From NCBI GenBank assembly GCA_900770875.1, contig CAAGLV010000167.1:1-30929 (forward strand): DNA of 30,929 nucleotides, in the 5' to 3' direction. This document shows positions 9,401 to 16,133 of this stretch, in pieces (the first letter of the stretch is position 1; each line of letters begins with the position of its first letter). The stretch is from Flavobacteriales bacterium (lineage in GTDB: Bacteria > Bacteroidota > Bacteroidia > Flavobacteriales > Weeksellaceae). Made by a program: the position numbers and the translations under genes. The notes under the pieces were generated by a model. It saw only the letters and a list, made by a program, of their open reading frames with translations. It was not told the origin of the DNA and did no database searches.

Positions 9401-9483
9401 ACCACACCCGTAACCTGAGCCATTGCAAAAGATCCTAATCCTAGGAATGCAAATAAGCTCAAAGATGTTAATCTTCTCCTCAT
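6475..9483 (-). CDS. SusC/RagA-family TonB-linked outer-membrane receptor (pair 1)
   Basis: A 1002-residue TonB-dependent transporter that imports a substrate captured by the adjacent SusD lipoprotein. Residues 1-22 form a signal peptide cleaved before Gln23. A carboxypeptidase-regulatory-like beta-sandwich covers about 23-95. The SusC linker motif GEVVVVGFG (98-106) precedes the plug, about 100-236, with PIWIVDGVRV and SGVIVITTKSG. A beta-barrel fills the rest and ends in the terminal Phe used for outer-membrane insertion. The N-terminal 70 residues closely resemble those of the second SusC in this window, showing paralogy. About 360 bases of AT-rich DNA lie upstream. Confidence 0.95.
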   Translation of the reverse strand: MRRRLTSLSLFAFLGLGSFAMAQVTGVVNDENNFPEMDVEVVVKGTDKVAYTDENGNFLIDAKVGDILVVNGVDYVVTSNNLGVINKPVAKKEDVDLGEVVVVGFGQVKSVKEITGSTSTMSGKSIEELPVASVDKMLQGRVSGVQTGNSSGQPGGMADVRVRGISSINGVTSPIWIVDGVRVSSGDLTTNSTTGNILANMNPDDIESVTVLKDAVSTAVYGADAGSGVIVITTKSGKSGKAKFNFSSNIGWNDRAVKTYRGFTGDEYKTYLRDAYNNKNGINASFEDYANGTAASSASYRNILNSPYSTNWQDLTMRKGFQQNIDFSVSGASDRLTYYSSANYFNQESVIENSSYKRLAFTNKVSYQATDRLKLTTDIQLSYGNTRTLSNGGAFSNPILASYFNRPTDPAYNEDGSYYWNPSNSRLSNSMFNPVALVNLNYSKAQTARVFANFKADYQIMDGLKYQFVFAPEYINIEEDAYYSPLHGDGYSTNGAKSDYVNRYFNFNVQNILSWNKRFNVHNVGVNLIQEAYKSDYKGLNASGVNVGSPSLQTLSNFIVPDGYGGTRVINSRWGYAATAHYDYDKLVLVDASFRRDILSQFMPGQKAGNFWSVGLGLDAARLFGFGDSDAISTFKFRTSYGKIGNQISANPYALYGYTTNYGNNAAATYSGYANPNLSWETVNPFNVGFDFGFLNNRIKFSAEYFHKTTKNLIYNLPLSGSQGLTSYVDNIGELVNQGLEFSLSADIFKGGRNQFAWNVSTNLSTLDNKITKLYGGDVKTSTTILTEGEGVKTYYLRKWAGVDPNNGDPLWYINGKDGATTNNYNEAQQAIQGSFISKLYGGFNTNFAYKGFSLDLQFTYGFGGKIYDDWAVYTYSDGQYTLNYAGYGDVMGDYWTPDNTTASNPRPIVGGNKSSNKASTRFLYDADYIRLSNARLSYSFDSKTLANSALSSLQIYVMANNAWTHNFDGDLKFDPETNISGYTNLNLPVLKSFLLGVNISF

Positions 9484-9512
9484 TCTTTAATTTTTTTATA
9501 ACAAATAGGAGA

Positions 9513-9544
9513 CAAAACTCTAGTATATTATTGAATTAACAAAA
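9513..9544 (-). promoter_or_regulatory. Possible promoter of SusC/SusD operon 1
   Basis: On the minus strand a TTTTG at 9540-9544 is followed after 17 bases by TAGAGTTTTG (9513-9522). This resembles a -33 TTTG and a -7 TAnnTTTG box, but the -7 box has an extra base. It would give a leader of roughly 25 bases. Confidence 0.3.
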
Positions 9545-9568
9545 TATTTAATAAAAATTATTAAATAT
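9544..9568. repeat. Perfect 11-base AT inverted repeat upstream of SusC 1
   Basis: ATATTTAATAA (9544-9554) and its exact reverse complement TTATTAAATAT (9558-9568) flank a 3-base spacer. It lies about 60-85 bases upstream of the SusC start, just beyond the possible -33 box, where an operator would fit. It contains only A and T. Confidence 0.5.
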
Positions 9569-9662
9569 ATTAAAAAAAGACAGTTTTTTCTTTGAATTAT
9601 CAATTTATCATTTTTAAACGTTTTTTATCGGATACAAAAACAAAACAATAACCCTTATATCA

Positions 9663-9706
9663 ATCAATAACATAAAATAATTTGTAAATATTTATCAATA
9701 ACATAA
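9663..9706. repeat. Two 13-base direct repeats, 31 bases apart
   Basis: ATCAATAACATAA occurs exactly at 9663-9675 and 9694-9706. The 31-base period is close to three helical turns, so both copies face the same side of the DNA, as paired regulator sites often do. The function is unknown. Confidence 0.5.
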
Positions 9707-9793
9707 CAACAACAATTGATTTATGAAACTACCAAAACAAAAAAAACAATTAAAAAATATCAATTTTTCAAAAAAAAAGACATTTTTTAAGAA

Positions 9794-9822
9794 TAAAAAA
9801 AGGAGACAATAAGCCTCCTTTT
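9794..9822 (-). terminator. Terminator after the DUF5689 gene
   Basis: AAAAGGAG (9798-9805) pairs exactly with CTCCTTTT (9815-9822) around a 9-base loop. On the minus strand the stem is followed by a run of T, and it lies 24 bases after the DUF5689 stop codon. Confidence 0.8.
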
Positions 9823-9846
9823 ATGTTAATTTATGATAAATAAAAA

Positions 9847-11256
9847 TTATTCTACCGTTATGTTATCGATTAACAGGCTATAATTTGTGTTATTACCAAT
9901 TCTGAATGCGATGAAATTTTTACTAACATCTGTCGTATTTATGTCTGTTAAACCTTCTAAATCTAACTCTACAAATTTCCATTCGTTGTTTGTATCAATT
10001 GCTCCTGTATAGCTATTCGACCCTCCATTAACTTCTGTAACTAACTTATTACCAGTTAACGCACCAACATTAAATGCATAATTAGTACCATCTGTTTTAT
10101 ACACATAGATGTTTAACGATTTACCCGAAGTTCCCTTTACCCAGAAGTGTAATTTTGTTGGATTCGCTGGTAAATTAGCTGCTGTTGGACGAACAATAAA
10201 CACAGGACCATTTGTTGTTACTTGCCCTTCGATTCCTAAAGCATTTGTACCATTGATACCTGCACCAACTTTATTTTTAATAATATCAGAAAGCGAAAAC
10301 GTATTACCTGCTGTATTAGTTCCTAAACTTGCAACAAAATCTGTCCAGTTATCAAAGTTAGCTCCATTAAATGCTAAAGCTGCACTTGCCGATGGCGCTT
10401 GTGCTTCTCCTGGCGCAAAACGTGGCTGATCGAATTTTACATCGCTTAAATCGCGAATGTATAATTGGTACGATCCGTTGTAAATAGAAACAACAACTGT
10501 AATTTCGCCAGATGTTGTTGGCAATGCAGTATCTGCCCAAGTTGCATACCCACTGTTACGTAAATCTACTAACTTTCCTTTTTTATCGATTAATTTTCTG
10601 TTAACAGTTGTTCCTCCAGCTGCATCACCGTAAGTAACATCTGCTTCTGGCGTTTCGAACTGTACATTTTTAATTGTAACTAACGTGTTAACATTTGCTG
10701 GTTTTAACGCATCTGTAATGTTGTTATAAACACGTGGTGCGATAGTTTGAATTGGCTCGCAAGTTTTCTTAACATTTGTTGTTGCTAATAAAGATGCCAT
10801 TCTACCAACTCTAGTTTCTGTTCCTGATAAGTAAGTAGATCCTACTTTTAAAACACCTCTATCGTAACCAGCAACTAATCCTTTTAATTGAATTTGCACT
10901 AAAGATCCTTCTGGATATTGTGTATATAATCCACTTTGATCAATCTCAATTTGAATCCCTTTAGAAGATGGATCGCTTGGACTACTTTGCATCGAGAATG
11001 TTTTGTAGAAATTTCCGGTTTGATCGCTAGAAATTACATAACCTTCCACTACAGCATCTTCTGTAAAATATACTAAGTTATTAATTTCTGTTGATGCATC
11101 TACACGTGCAATTAAATCTGCAATTGTCATTGTTGTAGTAACACCTGTACAATCCATTGGCGGAACTGAGTAATCGTCGTCTTTAACACACGATTGTGTG
11201 AATAAAATTCCACACGTTAATGCCAGAACTGTTGTTATTTTATTTAATTTATTCAT
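9847..11256 (-). CDS. DUF5689-domain surface lipoprotein
   Basis: A 469-residue lipoprotein. The signal ends in a lipobox FTQSC with Cys23, followed by VKDDD, an acidic stretch consistent with surface export. Residues about 40-275 match the DUF5689 pattern (VEGYVISSDQTGNFYKTF, IQIEIDQSGLY, YQLYIRDLSDVKF), which looks like OB-fold strands similar to those found with extracellular nucleases. Residues about 290-469 form a beta-rich, jelly-roll-like C-terminal part (LHFWVKGTSGKSLNIYVYK). It starts 32 bases after the TonB-dependent receptor gene and is divergent from a secreted nuclease gene. I infer a ligand-capturing role for the receptor, possibly for nucleic acid. The domain name is recognised by pattern only. 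Confidence 0.8.
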   Translation of the reverse strand: MNKLNKITTVLALTCGILFTQSCVKDDDYSVPPMDCTGVTTTMTIADLIARVDASTEINNLVYFTEDAVVEGYVISSDQTGNFYKTFSMQSSPSDPSSKGIQIEIDQSGLYTQYPEGSLVQIQLKGLVAGYDRGVLKVGSTYLSGTETRVGRMASLLATTNVKKTCEPIQTIAPRVYNNITDALKPANVNTLVTIKNVQFETPEADVTYGDAAGGTTVNRKLIDKKGKLVDLRNSGYATWADTALPTTSGEITVVVSIYNGSYQLYIRDLSDVKFDQPRFAPGEAQAPSASAALAFNGANFDNWTDFVASLGTNTAGNTFSLSDIIKNKVGAGINGTNALGIEGQVTTNGPVFIVRPTAANLPANPTKLHFWVKGTSGKSLNIYVYKTDGTNYAFNVGALTGNKLVTEVNGGSNSYTGAIDTNNEWKFVELDLEGLTDINTTDVSKNFIAFRIGNNTNYSLLIDNITVE

Positions 11257-11288
11257 TGTTTTATTTTTTATCGTAAATAGTAGTTTTA

Positions 11289-14024
11289 TTAGAATCTTAA
11301 GTAAACATTAAAGAAGAACGTTCTTCCTGCACCATAAAATAATTTAGGTCCAAATAATTCGCGTTGGTATTTATTTACCGCATTATCGTAATTACCTAAG
11401 CGTAATTGTTCGTAACCTCCAGATACGTAGTTTTTATTATCTAATACATTGTTTACAGTTAAACTTGTTCCTAAATAATAAGTTCCGAATCTAAACGATT
11501 TTCCTACGTTTAAGTTTAACATAAACTCGTCAGAAACACGTGTTTGTTTTAAAACTTCTCGTAAATTTTGTTCTGTTACTTCGGTTTCTACATTTCTGAT
11601 AAAGTTTACCGTTCTACGATATGGCGCAATATCAATATAATTATTTGTTAAATAGTTCCCCGAAACACCAACCCACCAAAATTTAGGATCGCGGTATTCT
11701 ATTCCTAACGAATAACCCGATTGTGGACCTGTTTGTAATTTATAATCTTTGATATAAGCTGTTCCGTAATTTTTGTAGGCTTCGCCAGTATCATTCATAA
11801 AATCATCAGAGAATAAATAATAATCCGGATTATTAGCGTAAGTATATTGTCCTAATGCAGCTACAGCCGATAATTTAATTGTAGAAGTAACTTGCGCTTC
11901 AACAGCAATTTCTCCTCCTAAATATTGTTTATCAACACCTGTCATTACTTCGGCAACAAAATAGCTTCCTTCGGCACCATCAATATAACCAAAGCTTTTT
12001 TCTATTTCGTCTTCAACTTTTGTATAAAATGCAGTTGCTCTTGCTTTAATGCGTGGTGCACGATAGATGTACGAAATGTCTCCCGAATAAATTTTAGCAT
12101 CAACAATTCCTTTATCAACTGTAATATCGCTTAAACGTGCATTTGGAAAAACTTCATCGGCAGTTGGTGCATCTGTTGTATATTCTCCGTTTAAAGAGAT
12201 AAAGTTGCGTCCGTCGATTTTAAATAAGAAGTTTGATTTGATTCCGAAATTCCAGAAATCGTAAGTTTTAGATTTTCCGTACGAATTATCGCGATACAAA
12301 CCGTTTAAGAATTTACCATCGCGATAAAAATCTCTGTACGACGTTTTCATCCCAAAAGTAACATCTACTAATTTGCTTTTAATTTTTGATTGAAAATATA
12401 ACTCAGCAAAATTACTATTGATTGAGTAGTTATATTCGTGACGATCTCCTTTCTTAGCAATGTAATCTTTATCTAATTCGTTGTAATAATATTTATTATA
12501 ATCGTCGTAGTTTTTTACATATTCGCCTCCTAATAAATCGCCAACTTCTCTAAATAAATCAGATTTTACATTTTGATATGTTGCCGCAACAATAATATCG
12601 ATATTTTCTGTCAACTCTGTTTTAAAATTCGTATAAAAAGATGCCGTTTTATCTTCGTTTACATCGTTTGTTAAATAGTAAACCGATTGTCTTAAACCTG
12701 TTTCGTCTACCTTAATATTAGCATTAGCTTGATACAAGCTTCCCCAATTTAACTGAGCCGCCGTACCATTTAACCAAGCGTTTGTATATAAACCGGCCAA
12801 TTCTTGCTGATCGTTATATAAATACCAACTTGGTAAATTACGGTAATAAGTTGGCGTTGGATTTGGTGCATTGTACCAATCTAAACGCGAACTAGCATCG
12901 CGACCAAATTGGTAAGATACTGTTGTTAATAATTTAGATTTTGTACCCATATTCCAATGGTGAGTTAATTGAAAAACAGGCTCGAAAGTTTTCTTTACAC
13001 GCTCGCTTCTTTTTTCACCATCTTGCCAACCCCAATACGAGTTGTAATAAATCCCTTTTAAATCTACCACTTCTTGCGTATTTGCAGAAGCTGTTGCTCT
13101 ACGATTTGGCGCACCAAAAGCAGTAAAATTTAATGTATGTTTATTATTAAACTTCTTTTCTGCTCCAACAAAATAAGCCCAAGAATCGTGGAATGTTCCT
13201 TCTACAATTCCTTCTTCTGCCCAACGACGCGATCCCGAAACCATAAAAGCCCAACCATTTTTCATTAAACCTGTATTATATGTTGCCATAATACGATTAC
13301 GGTACGATCTGTTAGTTGCCGAGTAAGATAAGCTAATGCCTTTACGCATTGTAGACGGACGAGTATCAAAATTTGTAACACCACCCAAATCTCCAAATGC
13401 ATAAGCAGAAGGCTCTAAAGCATAAGTTAATTCGTCTGGTCTTCTTGTTACATCATTTAAACCACCCCAGTTATTAAAAGTGGCACGACCGTTATCAATT
13501 TTATTCATACGAACCCCGTTAAAAAGCACATCGTTGTACTTGTTATCGTATCCTCTTGGTTTAAACCAATAAGATCCTAATTCGTAAGCCGCTACACGAG
13601 CAAATACATCTCTAGAAGATTGTAATAACCCTGCATTAGATGCTGATGAAGATTCGTCAGAAGATAATTCGTCGTCGTTTAACGTAACCAAGCCAACATC
13701 TGCATTACTCGGATTATATGTTAAAACAACCTCTCCTAATTCTATTTCTTTTTGTCCAGCGATAACTACTGTTTGTACATAAGGATCGAACCCAACACCT
13801 AAAATCTGTAATTTGTAAGTACCATCTGGAACATCTACAAATTGGAAATACCCGATACGATCTGTCGATACAGCATCGTTTGTAATTCCATCTAACCTAA
13901 CGGTAAGATTATACACTTCACCGTTTGTTGCAGAATTCTTAGCTACCCCCGAAATTTTAGTTTGAGATTTAGCTACTCCCATTGCTGCTGCAAATAGTGA
14001 AATACTTAACAATAATTTATTCAT
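11289..14024 (-). CDS. TonB-dependent receptor with carboxypeptidase-regulatory-like domain
   Basis: A 911-residue outer-membrane receptor that is not of the SusC type. The signal peptide (1-20) is cleaved before Gln21. A carboxypeptidase-regulatory-like domain follows at about 22-105 (GYFQFVDVPDGTYKLQILGVGF), then a plug at about 110-225, then a long barrel ending in Phe (FFFNVYLRF). It lacks the SusC EVVVVGYG-type linker and has no SusD partner. Instead a DUF5689 lipoprotein follows and a secreted EEP-family enzyme is encoded divergently. The combination suggests uptake of products released by that enzyme, such as nucleotides, oligonucleotides or phosphate-containing compounds. A consensus -7 box lies about 46 bases upstream of the ATG. 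Confidence 0.88.
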   Translation of the reverse strand: MNKLLLSISLFAAAMGVAKSQTKISGVAKNSATNGEVYNLTVRLDGITNDAVSTDRIGYFQFVDVPDGTYKLQILGVGFDPYVQTVVIAGQKEIELGEVVLTYNPSNADVGLVTLNDDELSSDESSSASNAGLLQSSRDVFARVAAYELGSYWFKPRGYDNKYNDVLFNGVRMNKIDNGRATFNNWGGLNDVTRRPDELTYALEPSAYAFGDLGGVTNFDTRPSTMRKGISLSYSATNRSYRNRIMATYNTGLMKNGWAFMVSGSRRWAEEGIVEGTFHDSWAYFVGAEKKFNNKHTLNFTAFGAPNRRATASANTQEVVDLKGIYYNSYWGWQDGEKRSERVKKTFEPVFQLTHHWNMGTKSKLLTTVSYQFGRDASSRLDWYNAPNPTPTYYRNLPSWYLYNDQQELAGLYTNAWLNGTAAQLNWGSLYQANANIKVDETGLRQSVYYLTNDVNEDKTASFYTNFKTELTENIDIIVAATYQNVKSDLFREVGDLLGGEYVKNYDDYNKYYYNELDKDYIAKKGDRHEYNYSINSNFAELYFQSKIKSKLVDVTFGMKTSYRDFYRDGKFLNGLYRDNSYGKSKTYDFWNFGIKSNFLFKIDGRNFISLNGEYTTDAPTADEVFPNARLSDITVDKGIVDAKIYSGDISYIYRAPRIKARATAFYTKVEDEIEKSFGYIDGAEGSYFVAEVMTGVDKQYLGGEIAVEAQVTSTIKLSAVAALGQYTYANNPDYYLFSDDFMNDTGEAYKNYGTAYIKDYKLQTGPQSGYSLGIEYRDPKFWWVGVSGNYLTNNYIDIAPYRRTVNFIRNVETEVTEQNLREVLKQTRVSDEFMLNLNVGKSFRFGTYYLGTSLTVNNVLDNKNYVSGGYEQLRLGNYDNAVNKYQRELFGPKLFYGAGRTFFFNVYLRF

Positions 14025-14069
14025 TCAATAGAATTTTTTATTTTAATTTAGCTTTTCAAATAGTTTAGG

Positions 14070-14077
14070 CAAAATTA
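14070..14077 (-). promoter_or_regulatory. -7 promoter box for the TonB-dependent receptor operon
   Basis: The minus strand reads TAATTTTG, an exact TAnnTTTG match, within the 75-base divergent gap. It implies a leader of about 40 bases. A weaker plus-strand match, TAGTTTAG at 14061-14068 with one mismatch, could serve the divergent nuclease gene. No -33 box is clear. Confidence 0.45.
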
Positions 14078-14099
14078 ATGAATTAATAATTAATAATAT

Positions 14100-15305
14100 A
14101 TGCACATAATTAAGAAATGTTTAAGATTAACACTTTTAATGTTAATTCTTTTAACAGACAGAGTATCAGCTCAAGGGAAATACAGTAGCGCAGTTGTTGG
14201 CTTTTACAATGTTGAAAATTTATTCGATACGATAGAATCTGCAGGTTATATTAATGGTAATTTAAAGTACAATGATCCTAGTTATCATACCTCGATTCCT
14301 GTTACAGATATTCCAAAATACGACACCGTTTCGTTCAGAAAACAATACACATACGAAAATATAGATGGCAAAAAAATCATCCGACCATTAATCTTACAAG
14401 ATGAGTTTTTACCAAACGGGAAAAAATTATGGGGAGCTAAACGTTATTTTCAGAAAATTAATAACATCTCGAAAGTAATATCAGAACTTGGTAGAGATTT
14501 TTCTGGAACTGCACCTACAATTGTTGGAATTTCGGAAATCGAAACATTTGGTACAGTACAAGATTTAGTCAATTCGGACGCGTTAAAAAAATACAATTAC
14601 GGAATTGTACACTTTAATTCGTTTGATGCTCGTGGTGTTGATGTGGCATTAATTTATCAAAAAAGTCGATTTTCTGTTACAGAAGCAAAACCTCATCCAG
14701 TTCCGTTATTTGATGCCGATGGAAAGCGTAAATATACCAGAGACATTTTACAAGTAACAGGATTATTAGACGGCGAAGAAATTACATTTTTAGTTAATCA
14801 CTGGCCATCTAGAAGTGGTGGAGAAAAAATTTCGGCACCATCGCGTATTAAAGCAGCCGAAATTGCAAAAGGAATTATAGAAAATTTAAGAGCGAAAGAT
14901 CCTAACGCTAAAGTAATTTTAATGGGCGATTTAAACGACGATCCAAACTCGCCAAGTGTTAAAGATGTATTTAATCCGGCCGGAGAAATGAAAAAAGTAA
15001 AAGAAGGTGGATTTTATGACCCAATGATTGCAATGTTTAAAAAAGGAATTGGTACCTTAGCTTACAGAGATTCGTGGAATTTATTCGACCAAATAATCTC
15101 TACAGCTTCTTTAGTTACAACAGATAAAGATTATTCTACTTATAAAATTTATAAAACAGAAATCTTTAATAAAGAGTATTTAGTTTCTAAAGAAGGACAA
15201 TATAAAGGTTACCCGCACAGAATGTGGAGTGGAGATACATACCGTGCCGACGGTTACTCGGACCACTTTCCTGTGTACACAATATTATTAAAATCAGTAC
15301 AATAA
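14100..15305 (+). CDS. Secreted endonuclease/exonuclease/phosphatase-family enzyme
   Basis: A 401-residue exported phosphoesterase of the EEP (DNase I-like) fold, a metal-dependent fold that hydrolyses phosphodiesters in nucleic acids or small molecules. The signal peptide is cleaved after SA24, before Gln25. All core motifs are present: FYNVENLFD with Asn37, GISEIE with Glu146, VNHWPSR with Asn233 and His234, GDLND with Asp277 and Asn279, and the catalytic SDHF with His389. No Bacteroidota type IX C-terminal sorting domain is seen, so it is probably periplasmic or released otherwise. It is divergent from the TonB-dependent receptor and DUF5689 genes, which suggests a shared scavenging role. 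trpA starts 5 bases after its stop. DNase, RNase or phosphatase activity cannot be decided from sequence. Confidence 0.88.
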   Translation: MHIIKKCLRLTLLMLILLTDRVSAQGKYSSAVVGFYNVENLFDTIESAGYINGNLKYNDPSYHTSIPVTDIPKYDTVSFRKQYTYENIDGKKIIRPLILQDEFLPNGKKLWGAKRYFQKINNISKVISELGRDFSGTAPTIVGISEIETFGTVQDLVNSDALKKYNYGIVHFNSFDARGVDVALIYQKSRFSVTEAKPHPVPLFDADGKRKYTRDILQVTGLLDGEEITFLVNHWPSRSGGEKISAPSRIKAAEIAKGIIENLRAKDPNAKVILMGDLNDDPNSPSVKDVFNPAGEMKKVKEGGFYDPMIAMFKKGIGTLAYRDSWNLFDQIISTASLVTTDKDYSTYKIYKTEIFNKEYLVSKEGQYKGYPHRMWSGDTYRADGYSDHFPVYTILLKSVQ

Positions 15306-15310
15306 GATAA

Positions 15311-16075
15311 ATGAATGCGTTAGATTTATTATTTCAGAAGAAACAAGAAAAACTAATCACAATATACACAACAGCGGGGTATCCAAATTTAATGGATACC
15401 CCGACTGTTTTAAAACAGTTGCAAAAAAACAATGTTGACATTATTGAGGTTGGTATTCCATATTCGGATCCGTTAGCAGACGGACCTACAATACAAGCAA
15501 CAAGCGAAAAAGCTTTAGCGAATGGAATGAAATTAAACGTGCTTTTTGAGCAATTAAAAAGCGTAAAAGACGAAATTAACACGCCAATTATTTTAATGGG
15601 TTATTACAACCAATTATTAAAATATGGTGTTGAAGAATTTTTAAAAGCATGTAAAGAAGCTGGTGTTTCGGGATTAATTTTACCCGATATGCCTTTCCAA
15701 ATTTACATCGATCAGCACAAAGAATTATTCGAAAAATACGAGCAGCGCGTGGTTTTCTTAATTACACCACAAACGCCAAAAGATCGTATTAAAGCAATTA
15801 ACGATGCAACAACGGGATTTGTTTACGTAGTTTCTAATTCGGCTACTACAGGCGCTACAGAAGCAAATTACAACGAAGAATTTTTAAGTAGTTTAAAAGA
15901 TTTAGGTTTAACTAAACCTTACCAAATTGGTTTTGGAATTTCGACGAAAGAAGATGTTGAAAAAGCGTGGAGCTTTGCTAATGGAGCCATTATCGGAAGT
16001 GCATTTTTAAGAGCACTTAGCGATACAAATACAATAGAAGATACTGTTGATCAGTTTATCGAATCGATTAAATAA
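15311..16075 (+). CDS. trpA: Tryptophan synthase alpha subunit
   Basis: A 254-residue TIM barrel that splits indole-3-glycerol phosphate into indole and glyceraldehyde-3-phosphate, passing indole to TrpB. IEVGIPYSDPLADGP contains catalytic Glu46 and Asp57. LPDMPF and the phosphate-binding GFGIS and GSAFLRA loops are present. Length is slightly short but normal for the family. No other trp gene is in the window. The gene follows the secreted nuclease by 5 bases and likely shares its transcript, an unusual partner. Codons 22-37 lie in a strong inverted repeat followed by a perfect palindrome. A long hairpin terminator follows the stop. Confidence 0.96.
   Translation: MNALDLLFQKKQEKLITIYTTAGYPNLMDTPTVLKQLQKNNVDIIEVGIPYSDPLADGPTIQATSEKALANGMKLNVLFEQLKSVKDEINTPIILMGYYNQLLKYGVEEFLKACKEAGVSGLILPDMPFQIYIDQHKELFEKYEQRVVFLITPQTPKDRIKAINDATTGFVYVVSNSATTGATEANYNEEFLSSLKDLGLTKPYQIGFGISTKEDVEKAWSFANGAIIGSAFLRALSDTNTIEDTVDQFIESIK
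15375..15419 (+). repeat. Hairpin-forming repeat plus palindrome inside trpA
   Basis: CGGGGTATCCA (15375-15385) and its exact complement TGGATACCCCG (15393-15403) flank a 7-base loop. Directly after this comes a perfect 16-base palindrome, ACTGTTTTAAAACAGT (15404-15419). Both lie within the first 110 bases of the trpA coding sequence. No T-run follows, so this is not a standard terminator. Confidence 0.75.
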
Positions 16076-16120
16076 TTCAAACTAAAAAAGGAGCTCGTTG
16101 AGCTCCTTTTTTAGTTTGAA
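16076..16120. terminator. Bidirectional terminator between trpA and tyrS
   Basis: A perfect inverted repeat with 21-base arms (16076-16096 and 16100-16120) and only 3 unpaired bases. The core GGAGCTC/GAGCTCC is flanked by A and T runs on both sides, so it can terminate trpA on the plus strand and tyrS on the minus strand. Confidence 0.93.
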
Positions 16121-16133
16121 TTTATCTTTAAAA

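Larger units (their letters stand above)
9484..9794. other. Long AT-rich intergenic region upstream of SusC 1
   Basis: No open reading frame or RNA gene is visible. It contains an 11-base perfect inverted repeat (9544-9568), a motif TTTTTAAACGTTTTTTA (9611-9627) that recurs upstream of SusC 2, and two copies of ATCAATAACATAA starting at 9663 and 9694. These may be regulator sites, but such DNA makes chance repeats likely. Confidence 0.5.

Noticed and set aside
5039..9483. Calling the SusC/SusD pair a polysaccharide utilisation locus
   Set aside because: No carbohydrate-active enzyme, SusE-like protein or dedicated regulator is encoded nearby, so glycan specificity is unsupported.
15375..15403. 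The trpA hairpin as an intrinsic terminator
   Set aside because: It is not followed by a run of T and would end transcription inside an intact essential-looking coding frame.
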